DNA of 64,000 nucleotides from JAKAGZ01 sp963783855 (GTDB lineage: Bacteria > Bacteroidota > Ignavibacteria > Ignavibacteriales > Ignavibacteriaceae), in contig CAWAPE010000008.1 in the NCBI GenBank assembly GCA_963783855.1, positions 1 through 64,000 on the forward strand, read 5' to 3'. The translations under genes and the position numbers were made by a program. Below, one piece after another: positions 1-6,696 of the stretch (position 1 is the stretch's first letter; every line of letters begins with the position of its first letter). The notes below the pieces were generated by a model, which saw only the letters and a program-made list of their open reading frames with translations, made no database searches and was not told the origin of the DNA.

Positions 1-197
1 AGCAGGTCTTTGTTTGTGATTGACTTAACAGTTCTTATAAAACCTTTCCTTTCAAGCAGCTTTATTATATCCTCAGCCGTTTTGTCGGGATCGACAGGTT
101 CATAACTGACGTAGCTGTATTTCAGGTTTCTTGTGATAGTGCGTGAGATTTTCTTTTTCAGGCTGAAGAACTGGTCAAAATTTTTATCTTCTTTCAT
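1..197 (-). CDS. Partial unknown protein of integrated element
   Basis: An open frame on the minus strand starts with ATG at 197 (MKEDKNFDQFFSLKKK) and runs off the left edge without a stop, giving about 65 residues. The visible part is charged and helical in character, with no signal peptide or membrane segment. I do not recognise the family. It points the same way as the next three minus-strand genes and most likely belongs to the same integrated element. The 110 bases between it and the next gene are AT-rich and hold nothing I can name. Confidence 0.55.
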   Translation of the reverse strand, partial: MKEDKNFDQFFSLKKKISRTITRNLKYSYVSYEPVDPDKTAEDIIKLLERKGFIRTVKSITNKDL

Positions 198-307
198 ATA
201 GACACTTATTTATCAACATTTTTACAAGTTGTACACATTTATTTCCGGTTATCAACATATCAACATTATTATGTATCTGTTTTTATCTCTCTTTCTGTGT
301 TAAAAAG

Positions 308-727
308 TTACCTGTAACTTTTTAAAAGTTTGGGGAAACTTTCCTCTTTTTCGGGCAAATTCTTCTCTAAGTGCTTGTTTTTATTAGCCCTCGCTTTTTC
401 CCTGGATTTCATTACGTCTCTCAGGTTCGATCTTACAATTTCAGTTGTGACTTTATCATCAACAAATATGATCAATTCACATTCTTTGTCAAGGAACTCA
501 ATAAAGTACCGGAATTGCTTAATTGTTAAGCCAAGATCATCTGCTGTTGAAGCCAGTATTGCTTTTTTACCAAGGTCCAGTATTGCATTGTCAGAAGCAC
601 CAATCAGATTGTTCAATGCCCAGAATCTACCCTCACCGGACCAGCCGAATTCGGAGCGAAGCATTTTAAATTTCCAGTGGTTATGAGAATTGACATAGTG
701 CTGGTACCAGACCAGGTAATTTTTCAT
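308..727 (-). CDS. DUF4373/Lin1244-like N-terminal domain protein
   Basis: The 139-residue protein begins MKNYLVWYQHYVNSH and contains a winged-helix-like stretch (residues about 20-100). Part of it reads like the N-terminal domain found in Lin1244/Lin1753 and DUF4373 phage or ICE replication-type proteins (DxxG, KQFRYFIEFLDKECELI). The C-terminal 35 residues are highly charged. It is shorter than most family members, which carry a longer C-terminal part, so it may be a minimal or truncated version. Its start overlaps the stop of the upstream 61-residue gene by 4 bases, indicating translational coupling. Its role is probably DNA replication or regulation for the mobile element. The family assignment is from motif memory, not a search. 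Confidence 0.55.
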   Translation of the reverse strand: MKNYLVWYQHYVNSHNHWKFKMLRSEFGWSGEGRFWALNNLIGASDNAILDLGKKAILASTADDLGLTIKQFRYFIEFLDKECELIIFVDDKVTTEIVRSNLRDVMKSREKARANKNKHLEKNLPEKEESFPKLLKSYR

Positions 728-909
728 ACATAACCTTCTCTTGATATGTGTTCTTTGATAGCCTGATCGGCTTCCTGAGCTATGGTTACTTTGTTACCGG
801 TCCTGGTATTCTTCAACGCAGTATGCAGTTTGAGCCTTGTATGAAGCCATTCGGAGACGTGTATTACTTTAGAGGCTGAGTTCTTAGCATTAGTTTTGAT
901 TTTCTTCAA
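724..909 (-). CDS. Small basic hypothetical protein (61 aa)
   Basis: This is a short, Lys/Arg-rich protein (MKKIKTNAKNSASKVIHVSEW...) with a predicted TTG start at 909. An AGGAG ribosome site lies about 8 bases upstream in the minus sense, which supports this start. The sequence VSEWLHTRLKLHTALKN...EADQAIKEHI resembles small ribbon-helix-helix or antitoxin-like DNA-binding proteins, but no family can be named with confidence. It overlaps the upstream gene by 20 bases and the downstream gene by 4 bases, so the three form one minus-strand transcription unit inside the integrated element. Confidence 0.5.
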   Translation of the reverse strand: MKKIKTNAKNSASKVIHVSEWLHTRLKLHTALKNTRTGNKVTIAQEADQAIKEHISREGYV

Positions 910-1123
910 AATAAATACTCCTGTTGTTTATATAATTAATCAGATCAAAAATAGAGACTCTTTTTTGTGTTCTTTTATTTGGAATTAAGAAAGGCAGCTC
1001 ACCGGAATATATAGCAGAGTTAATTACAGATTTATCGCAGCCGACCAGGCGTGAAGCCTCTGAAACAGAAAGGGTAAGTTTGTCAACTTTTAATGACAAA
1101 TTTTCGATTTCTATTGCAATCAT
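890..1123 (-). CDS. Excisionase/MerR-like helix-turn-helix protein
   Basis: The 77-residue product starts at the ATG at 1123 (MIAIEIENLSLKVDKLTLSV). A longer frame upstream lacks a sensible initiation context, so I prefer this start. Residues about 18-60 (LSVSEASRLVGCDKSVINSAIYSGELPF..KRVSIFDLINYI) match the pattern of DNA-binding domains of excisionases and of AlpA/HTH_17 proteins, in which a helix-turn-helix is followed by a short wing. Together with the integrase it would fit control of excision, or act as transcription activator for the element. It heads the minus-strand unit and is divergent from the regulator at 1294. Confidence 0.6.
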   Translation of the reverse strand: MIAIEIENLSLKVDKLTLSVSEASRLVGCDKSVINSAIYSGELPFLIPNKRTQKRVSIFDLINYINNRSIYFEENQN

Positions 1124-1180
1124 CCTATAAAAATTATAAATTGATAATATGATAATTTGAACAAGGCAATTATACACATT

Positions 1181-1209
1181 TATATACAAAAGATCAATTT
1201 TTGTATATA
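1181..1209. promoter_or_regulatory. 11-bp perfect inverted repeat, probable operator
   Basis: TATATACAAAA (1181-1191) and TTTTGTATATA (1199-1209) form a perfect inverted repeat around a 7-base spacer. It lies between the divergent excisionase-like gene (start 1123) and the helix-turn-helix regulator gene (start 1294). Position and symmetry suggest a regulator-binding site serving both directions. The cognate protein is inferred, most likely the product of 1294-1647. Confidence 0.6.
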
Positions 1210-1293
1210 GTTATGATAACACCAAGAGATAGCCCTTGTATGAACAATGGTTACGTTTGTTGATTGAAATCAATTATTAGCTCAAGGGACCAT

Positions 1294-1647
1294 ATGAGAA
1301 CTGATAAAAAAATAAATCTACCAGAATTAAAAACAGAAATAATTAAAAGATATGGCTCATACGCTGAATGTGCCAGAAATCTAAATGTGTCAGCAACCCA
1401 GCTTAGCAGATGGCTTAAGAAGCCGAGCGAAAGGTTTTACCTTTTGTTAATTGAGCATGAGTTGATTAAGCCTCAATATGGGGAAAAAGACAAATGGGAG
1501 AATAATTATTTTATGGAAGAGTACCGTAAAATTATTGAGGAACAGGGAAAACTGCTGGTAGAACAGCGGAAAACAATAGCTGCCCTGACAAAAATTCTGG
1601 AAAAGACGGTTCCTGAAAAGGACACTGAGCAAAAAGAGCTCGACTAG
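1294..1647 (+). CDS. Helix-turn-helix regulator with coiled-coil tail
   Basis: The ATG at 1294 is preceded by AAGGGA, so I chose it over an upstream TTG at 1264. The 117-residue product has a Cro/CI-like helix-turn-helix at residues about 10-45 (LKTEIIKRYGSYAECARNLNVSATQLSRWL). A C-terminal amphipathic segment (about 70-110, EEYRKIIEEQGKLLVEQRKTIAALTKIL) probably forms a coiled coil for dimerisation. It is divergent from the minus-strand element genes, with the inverted repeat at 1181-1209 in its upstream region, and precedes the integrase. It is probably the element's lysogeny-type or maintenance repressor, which is an inference from context. Confidence 0.65.
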   Translation: MRTDKKINLPELKTEIIKRYGSYAECARNLNVSATQLSRWLKKPSERFYLLLIEHELIKPQYGEKDKWENNYFMEEYRKIIEEQGKLLVEQRKTIAALTKILEKTVPEKDTEQKELD

Positions 1648-1737
1648 CCACACCTTTAGTTTAAGGGTAAATAATTAATTTTAACTGTGTATGATTGCCG
1701 CCATTATTATCAATATATAATAAAGGAGGTGACTCTT

Positions 1738-2820
1738 ATGGCTTCAATTTATAAAAGAGATAAAAAGCTGTGGATAAGATACTCGGTAAACGGCAAGGAA
1801 TACCGGGAATCTCTGGGGTTAAGCGCTACAAACCAGGGATGGGCCGAAGCCAGGCGAATTAAACGGATAAAGGAAGGCGAGCTGGCACAGGGCATCTACT
1901 ACGAAAAACTAAATCTTAAAAACAAATCAAAACTCCAGGCTGCATTTGATGAATACCTGGAAACAAAAACAGATCTATCACAGGCAACCGAAGACAACTA
2001 TAATGCAGCATTCAATAAGTTGAAGGACTTTACAGGAGATATAAAACTAATTCAGATTGACGATAACCTGGTAAAGAAATTTGAAAACTGGTTGAGGCAC
2101 ATACCAAACGCCAAGGGAAAAATAATTAAAGAGAGAAGCATCACTTCATATATAAATAACCTGCGAATTATCTTCACGTATTTTGTAGAAAAGGGATATA
2201 TGAGTGTTAACCCCTTCCCCAAGAAACGAATTAAGGATGCAGCAATTAAAACAATCCCTATGGATGAACTTGAGGAGATACTCCCGCTGCTGCGTGAAAC
2301 TAATATAGAGCACTATAAGATCATTATGATGTTTCTGCTGACCGGAATGAGGGCCAGTGAATTAACCAGGCTGACGAATGAGGATATAGATTTTAAGAAT
2401 AATAAGCTCTATATAAGAAATCACAAAGGCCACAGGGTTGACCAGTTTCCTCTTTACCCTAAATTACTTAATTTCCTTATAGAGAATTTTGAACTAAAGG
2501 AAGGAAAGGTATTCGACCGGAAGGACCGTCATTCTTTCAAATTCTGGAAACGGTTCCTGGCTGGTGAGAATGCAGAGAAAAAGGTCTTTAATCATTATTC
2601 GATACATACTCTGAGACGGACTTTTATAACGATGCTTGCAAACGGCGGGATGAATATATTTGATGTCTCCAAGCTGGCAAGGCACCGTGATATAAGGACT
2701 ACGCTAAAGAGTTATGCAGCAGCAGAAATAGACAGGATGGGTGAAGCTGTAAACGCGATTGAAAATATTAGCACAATTTATAGCACAAACCGCCCAAATC
2801 ACTTGAAATTAGTTAAATAA
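1738..2820 (+). CDS. int: Tyrosine-family site-specific integrase
   Basis: The 360-residue protein starts at the ATG at 1738, chosen because AAAGGAGGT (1722-1730) sits 7-8 bases upstream; a GTG at 1687 would only add an unlikely leader. Residues 1-60 form an Arm-type DNA-binding region (MASIYKRDKKLWIRYSVNGKE). Residues about 65-165 form a SAM-like core-binding domain and about 180-345 the catalytic domain. The catalytic set is visible: Arg205 (GMRASE), His290 and Arg293 (HTLRR), His316 (ARH) and nucleophile Tyr326 (SYA). It ends 17 bases before a tRNA-Pro 3' fragment, the usual arrangement of an integrase next to its attachment site. It should catalyse integration and excision of the element lying to its left. 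Confidence 0.93.
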   Translation: MASIYKRDKKLWIRYSVNGKEYRESLGLSATNQGWAEARRIKRIKEGELAQGIYYEKLNLKNKSKLQAAFDEYLETKTDLSQATEDNYNAAFNKLKDFTGDIKLIQIDDNLVKKFENWLRHIPNAKGKIIKERSITSYINNLRIIFTYFVEKGYMSVNPFPKKRIKDAAIKTIPMDELEEILPLLRETNIEHYKIIMMFLLTGMRASELTRLTNEDIDFKNNKLYIRNHKGHRVDQFPLYPKLLNFLIENFELKEGKVFDRKDRHSFKFWKRFLAGENAEKKVFNHYSIHTLRRTFITMLANGGMNIFDVSKLARHRDIRTTLKSYAAAEIDRMGEAVNAIENISTIYSTNRPNHLKLVK

Positions 2821-2836
2821 ATCATATTTTTCATAG

Positions 2837-2878
2837 TTCGGGACGAAGAGGTCGGGAGTTCGAATCTCCCCACCCCGA
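2837..2878 (+). repeat. tRNA-Pro(CGG) 3' fragment, probable attachment site
   Basis: These 42 bases correspond exactly to tRNA positions 32-73. The order is loop TTCGGGA with anticodon CGG, stem CGAAG, variable AGGTC, T-stem GGGAG, T-loop TTCGAAT, CTCCC, acceptor CACCCCG and discriminator A. No 5' half exists upstream; integrase coding sequence is there instead. A tRNA 3' end duplicated next to an integrase is the classic att core left by tRNA-targeting integrases. The intact tRNA-Pro(CGG) would be expected at the other, left end of the element, outside this window. An identical or near-identical 3' end recurs at 3187-3206. Confidence 0.8.
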
Positions 2879-2879
2879 C

Positions 2880-3125
2880 ATGATGTTCATTGTATATATT
2901 TTACAAAGTACAAAAACGAAACGTTTTTATACAGGACATACTAATCATCTTAAAAGAAGGTTTAGTGAGCATAACAATGGTCACAGTTCCTCTACAAAAG
3001 GTGGAATCCCCTGGATTATTATCTGGATGCAGGAATGCTCTTCCAGAAATGAAGCTACGAGATTAGAGAATAAAATAAAAGCCAGAGGTGCAAAACGTTT
3101 TTTGCAAGATTTAGAAAAAGATTAA
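2880..3125 (+). CDS. Small GIY-YIG endonuclease-domain protein
   Basis: The 81-residue protein is a single GIY-YIG domain of the short YhbQ/UPF0213 type: VYILQS (GIY strand), FYTGHT (YIG strand), LKRRFSEHN with the conserved Arg, and RLENKIKARG. A catalytic Glu lies in EATRLENKIK. The start codon's A is the last base of the tRNA-Pro-derived repeat, and no Shine-Dalgarno sequence precedes it. The frame upstream is open through the tRNA fragment as far as 2817. The stop is directly followed by a second tRNA-Pro relic, so the gene is bracketed by tRNA-Pro 3' ends in direct orientation. The family cuts DNA. Its physiological target here is unknown, and a homing-like role is an inference from the flanks. 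Confidence 0.85.
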   Translation: MMFIVYILQSTKTKRFYTGHTNHLKRRFSEHNNGHSSSTKGGIPWIIIWMQECSSRNEATRLENKIKARGAKRFLQDLEKD

Positions 3126-3131
3126 TTAAAT

Positions 3132-3206
3132 AGTTAGCGCGTGGCGCTGGGGCGCCAAGGTCGGGAGCCTGCCTACCGCAGGCAGGTTCGAATCTCCCCA
3201 CCCCGA
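3132..3206 (+). pseudogene. Broken tRNA-Pro(GGG) relic with T-arm insertion
   Basis: Read 5' to 3', this shows the 3' part of a D-arm (AGTTAGCGCG), an anticodon stem TGGCG/CGCCA around a 6-base loop CTGGGG, variable AGGTC, T-stem GGGAG, a 19-base insertion, T-loop TTCGAAT, CTCCC, acceptor CACCCCG and A. The acceptor 5' strand and the D-arm 5' strand are missing; the sequence before it is the tail of the GIY-YIG gene. The anticodon loop is one base short, and the T-arm insertion would further disturb folding. It cannot be a working tRNA. Its last 20 bases match the fragment ending at 2878, forming a direct repeat around the GIY-YIG gene. Confidence 0.75.
3168..3186 (+). repeat. 19-nt palindrome inserted in tRNA T-arm
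   Basis: CCTGCCTACCGCAGGCAGG has 7-bp complementary arms (CCTGCCT/AGGCAGG) around ACCGC. It sits exactly between T-stem base 53 and T-loop base 54 of the tRNA-Pro relic: removing it restores GGGAG-TTCGAAT-CTCCC. A related 18-mer sits at the same tRNA position in the unrelated relic at 45285-45373. Confidence 0.8.
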
Positions 3207-3237
3207 CAATTTTTGTTTTCATAAAAAAGGCAAAACA

Positions 3238-3735
3238 ATGGCTCAAAATCATTCTTTTGACATAGTTTCAGAAATAGATTTTCAGGAAGTTGATAATGCG
3301 GTTAACCAGGCAATAAAAGAGATTCATCAAAGATATGATCTTAAAGATTCTGCAACAGAAATAGACCTCAATAAAAAAGATAAATTTCTAAGTATAAATA
3401 CAAGAGATGATTATTCCCGCAAAGCGAGCATAGATATTCTCCAATCAAAGTTCATAAAAAGAGGTATTTCAATTAAAGCTCTGGATATGCAGGAACCTGA
3501 ATCTGCTTCAAGCGGAAGACTAAGACAAAAAATAAATCTACAAAGTGGTATTTCTAAAGAAAACGCAAAGAAAATTACCACCCTTATAAAAGAATCAAAA
3601 CTAAAAGTAAATGCCCAAATTCAGGATGAAAAAATCCGTGTTCAGGCACCAAAAATTGATGACCTGCAAGCGGTCATAAAGTTGGTTAAGGAAGCCGAGC
3701 TTAACTTTCCATCTCAATTTATTAATATGAAATAG
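3238..3735 (+). CDS. yajQ: YajQ family nucleotide-binding protein (UPF0234)
   Basis: The 165-residue protein has the full YajQ signature: FDIVSEIDFQEVDNAVNQAIKEI at the N terminus, then RYDLKDS, LQSKFIKRGI, SGRLRQKINLQSGISKENAKKI and a C-terminal FPSQFINMK. The length is as usual for the family. It has two ferredoxin-like domains and is cytosolic. Family members have been reported to bind nucleotides or nucleic acids, including cyclic di-GMP in some species, but the role here is not shown by sequence. The gene starts 32 bases after the tRNA relic. It is followed by a strong hairpin terminator, so it is probably transcribed alone. Confidence 0.92.
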   Translation: MAQNHSFDIVSEIDFQEVDNAVNQAIKEIHQRYDLKDSATEIDLNKKDKFLSINTRDDYSRKASIDILQSKFIKRGISIKALDMQEPESASSGRLRQKINLQSGISKENAKKITTLIKESKLKVNAQIQDEKIRVQAPKIDDLQAVIKLVKEAELNFPSQFINMK

Positions 3736-3766
3736 TATTGCTTATTTTTTAAGCAATACTTTTTTT
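3734..3766 (+). terminator. Rho-independent terminator after yajQ
   Basis: A perfect 10-bp stem AGTATTGCTT / AAGCAATACT (3734-3743 and 3751-3760) with a 7-base loop is followed by a run of six T. The stem begins within the yajQ stop codon. Confidence 0.9.
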
Positions 3767-3828
3767 CTGCCTACTTTCTTACCTAAAAGTTTATACCTTT
3801 ATTAGTGTAATAACAAAAAAGGGATGAA

Positions 3829-4026
3829 ATGTTCACAACAGATGAGGATATTGTCTGGACGTGCCAATATTGTGGAGTACATAATTCTGTCTGGGTAGAT
3901 TTAACAGTAGCAACAAAAATGGATTTTATTGAAGACTGTAGAATTTGCTGCAGACCAAACAGAATTATCGTGTCAATAGATAATGAAGACAACATTTCGC
4001 TTGAGGCAAGACCATCTGATGAATAA
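3829..4026 (+). CDS. CPXCG motif-containing cysteine-rich protein
   Basis: The 65-residue protein has two cysteine pairs, CQYCG near residue 12 and CRICCRPN near residue 45, spaced to bind one zinc ion. The acidic C terminus (LEARPSDE) is typical of the small CPXCG family that is common in proteobacteria and Bacteroidota. The first pair is CQYC and the second CRIC, so the name motif is degenerate but the ligand pattern is intact. GGGATG just before the start is a possible ribosome site. The gene is convergent with ftsZ. Its function is unknown. Confidence 0.8.
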   Translation: MFTTDEDIVWTCQYCGVHNSVWVDLTVATKMDFIEDCRICCRPNRIIVSIDNEDNISLEARPSDE

Positions 4027-4124
4027 TGCTCACAGGAAATTATTCAATAATTTCTAAGATTTAACCGATCAATAAATCAATGACTTTATTTGTCAGTAAA
4101 AATTTCTTTTTTGAAAAACCTCAT

Positions 4125-5423
4125 TTAATCCATAATCATTCTCAAAAATGAAGAACTATCTTCATCGTCGTCATTATTGTTATTGTTTTCTGGTTCTGGT
4201 TCTTCTTCTTTTTTCTTTTCTGCTTTATCTTTAGCCCAGTTGTATCTTGATGTTTCAAATTTAAAACCGCTTTCAGGTGTTTCTTCTTCATTCGGTTCAA
4301 TTGACGCTTTTGGACTTTTTACTCTTAATATAGTAGGTACATCAAGGTTTTCTTTATCAATCTCGTCGTTCTCCAGAAAATTAAAACCGCCTCTGAATGA
4401 ATCCTGCTTTTTAGGCTGAGGCTGTGTAGATTTCTTCTGTGCTTTGCTAAATCCCTGGGTAGATTCAAATCCGGTTGCAATTACCGTATATGAGACATAA
4501 TCATTCATTTCTTCTTTTCTTACGCAACCAAAAATAACATTTGCTTCTTCACCCGCTGCTTCGAATATTACATTATTGCCTTCATTAATTTCCTGCATTG
4601 TCAGATTGCTTGAGCCGGTAACATTTAACAGTACGCTTTTGGCGCCCTTAATATTTATACCTTCGAGCAAAGGACTTGAAATTGCTTTTTGTGCTGCTTC
4701 TATTGCACGGTTTTCACCACTTGCAATTCCGCATCCCATTAAAGCTTCTCCACTTTGATTCATTACAGAACGGACATCAGCAAAGTCGACATTTATAAGC
4801 CCTTCTACTGTAATAATATCAGCTATACCTCTTGTAGCTTCGTAAAGAACTTCATTTGGTTTATCGAATGCAGCAAAAGCATTAATGTTTTTATCGAGAA
4901 TGCTTAAGAGTCTTTCATTTGGAATTACAATTAAACTATCAACATGCTGACGTAATTCCTGTATGCCATGTTCAGCATTCAGCATTCTTTTTTTACCTTC
5001 CCAGCGGAAAGGTTTGGTAACTATTCCAACTACAAGCGCTCCAACGCTTTGAGCAATAGAAGCAATTACAGGAGCACCGCCTGTCCCTGTTCCACCGCCC
5101 ATTCCGGCTGTTACAAAAACCATATCGCTGCCAGAAAGAACTTCAGCTAGCTTTTCCCTGTCTTCTTCGAGAGATTTTCTGCCTACATTTGGATCAGCAC
5201 CTGCACCCAAACCACGGGTGATCATAGTTCCGACCTGAATTTTGTGGTTTGCACTGCTGCTGTTAAGAACCTGAGAATCTGTATTTACAGCAACGTATTC
5301 AACACCTGTGAGACCTCTATTGATCATGCTTTCAATGGCATTGCATCCGCCGCCGCCTATACCAACTACTTTAAGGATAGCTGACATTGAATTGTCTCTA
5401 TCTAGGGTTGCAAATCGGGTCAT
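4125..5423 (-). CDS. ftsZ: Cell division protein FtsZ
   Basis: This is the tubulin-like GTPase that polymerises at mid-cell to form the Z-ring. In the 432-residue product GIGGGGCNAI lies near residue 21-30 and the GTP-binding loop GGGTGTG at 109-115, and NxDFADV is present for the synergy loop. After about residue 330 comes a charged, low-complexity linker rich in Glu, Pro and Asn (EPENNNNNDDDEDSS). It ends with the conserved C-terminal tail SSFLRMIMD, which would dock FtsA. It is the last gene of the dcw operon, 25 bases after ftsA, with an AGGAGGT ribosome site before its start. Confidence 0.97.
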   Translation of the reverse strand: MTRFATLDRDNSMSAILKVVGIGGGGCNAIESMINRGLTGVEYVAVNTDSQVLNSSSANHKIQVGTMITRGLGAGADPNVGRKSLEEDREKLAEVLSGSDMVFVTAGMGGGTGTGGAPVIASIAQSVGALVVGIVTKPFRWEGKKRMLNAEHGIQELRQHVDSLIVIPNERLLSILDKNINAFAAFDKPNEVLYEATRGIADIITVEGLINVDFADVRSVMNQSGEALMGCGIASGENRAIEAAQKAISSPLLEGINIKGAKSVLLNVTGSSNLTMQEINEGNNVIFEAAGEEANVIFGCVRKEEMNDYVSYTVIATGFESTQGFSKAQKKSTQPQPKKQDSFRGGFNFLENDEIDKENLDVPTILRVKSPKASIEPNEEETPESGFKFETSRYNWAKDKAEKKKEEEPEPENNNNNDDDEDSSSFLRMIMD

Positions 5424-5448
5424 AGTTACCTCCTAATTATGTAATAAT

Positions 5449-6696
5449 TTAAAGTTCATCAAAAAATTGTTGTATTCGTTTTGCTATGTATGAAATCTTA
5501 CCTTTGCCTTTAACTTTTTTGGGCCTTATTAATATCTGGTATTCGCTTGATTTGCCACCGGGTATTCCTCTGATCAGTCCGGCAACCGTAGCAAATTCAG
5601 GGCTCTCAATTTCATTTGATAATCCTGCACCTAACTCCTGCGGTACACCAATCCTTGTTGGCATTCCAAAAACTTCTTCCGCCAGTTCGCTGCATCCTTT
5701 TAATAAAGAACCGCCACCGGTTAAAACTATACCCGCTTTAATTTTATTTTTAAATCCGGCGCTTCTCATTTCATTATCTATCAGGCTGAATAATTCTCTC
5801 ATTCTAAGGCTAATGATTTGTGTTAAAAGACTAATAGGAATTTTTGCGTTTCCACGTGCACCAACGCCTTTTATCAAAATATCCTCATCTTTAATTATTG
5901 CACTTTCAGTTGCATACCCATAATCACGTTTTAATATTTCAGCTTCTTCAGTGATTACCCCTAATGATTCCCTGATATCATTTGTTACCTGGTTTCCAGC
6001 AACTCCAATTACTTTAGTATGCTTGATCGATTTTTTATGAAAAATTGCAATGTCAGTTGTTCCACCACCAATGTCTATCAATGCAACACCCAGGTCTTTT
6101 TCACTCTCTTCAAGAACTGAAGAACTTGAAGCAATTGGCTGCAGAATATATTCTTGAACCTGTAAGCCGGCACGTTCGACAGATCTTTTAATATTTTGTA
6201 TTGCAGGAATTGAAGCCAGCACAATATGATTTGTTGCTTCGAGTCGTGAACCTGACATACCAATCGGGTTTTCAATTCCACCCTGATGATCAATTGAAAA
6301 TTCTTCGGGAATAATGTGCAAAATCTGTCTGTCCGAAGGAATTCTGATTGTCCTTACATCAGCTTCCAGCCTGTCCAGATCTGCTTTTGTTATTTCTTTT
6401 TCGTCATTTGTAATTGTTACATAATTTCTATGCCTGATACTCGTAATATGTTCGCCTGCTACTCCAACATTTACAATATTTACCTGAATCCCTGCCCTAT
6501 TAGAAGCGATAGCTACAGCTTCCTTAATTGCTTCAGAGGTTTTCCCGATATTAGCAACGAGGCCTTTGTGCAATCCTTCCGAAGGTGCAACACCGAAGCC
6601 AAGGATATCGATCTTATTATCCCCAATCTTTTCCGCGATAACCGCGCAGACCTTAGTAGTTCCTAAATCTAATCCCGCAATAATATTCTTTTTCAT
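5449..6696 (-). CDS. ftsA: Cell division protein FtsA
   Basis: The 415-residue actin-like ATPase links FtsZ to the membrane. Visible elements are the phosphate-1 loop GLDLGTTKVCAVI at residues 9-21, the phosphate-2 loop IDIGGGTTDIA, and the adenosine motif VLTGGGSLLKG near residue 325. A C-terminal amphipathic helix (ISYIAKRIQQFFDEL) serves as the membrane anchor. The 1C insertion typical of FtsA, rather than an MreB subdomain, is present. Length is normal. Its start overlaps the ftsQ stop by one base, and ftsZ follows at 25 bases, so FtsA and FtsZ are expressed together. Confidence 0.97.
   Translation of the reverse strand: MKKNIIAGLDLGTTKVCAVIAEKIGDNKIDILGFGVAPSEGLHKGLVANIGKTSEAIKEAVAIASNRAGIQVNIVNVGVAGEHITSIRHRNYVTITNDEKEITKADLDRLEADVRTIRIPSDRQILHIIPEEFSIDHQGGIENPIGMSGSRLEATNHIVLASIPAIQNIKRSVERAGLQVQEYILQPIASSSSVLEESEKDLGVALIDIGGGTTDIAIFHKKSIKHTKVIGVAGNQVTNDIRESLGVITEEAEILKRDYGYATESAIIKDEDILIKGVGARGNAKIPISLLTQIISLRMRELFSLIDNEMRSAGFKNKIKAGIVLTGGGSLLKGCSELAEEVFGMPTRIGVPQELGAGLSNEIESPEFATVAGLIRGIPGGKSSEYQILIRPKKVKGKGKISYIAKRIQQFFDEL

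Noticed and set aside
1687..1737. A longer N terminus of the integrase from GTG 1687
   Set aside because: AAAGGAGGT lies directly before the ATG at 1738, and the conserved MASIYKRD start of this integrase type begins there.
2837..2878. A functional tRNA-Pro gene
   Set aside because: Only tRNA positions 32-73 are present; the acceptor 5' strand, D-arm and 5' anticodon stem are absent and integrase coding sequence takes their place.
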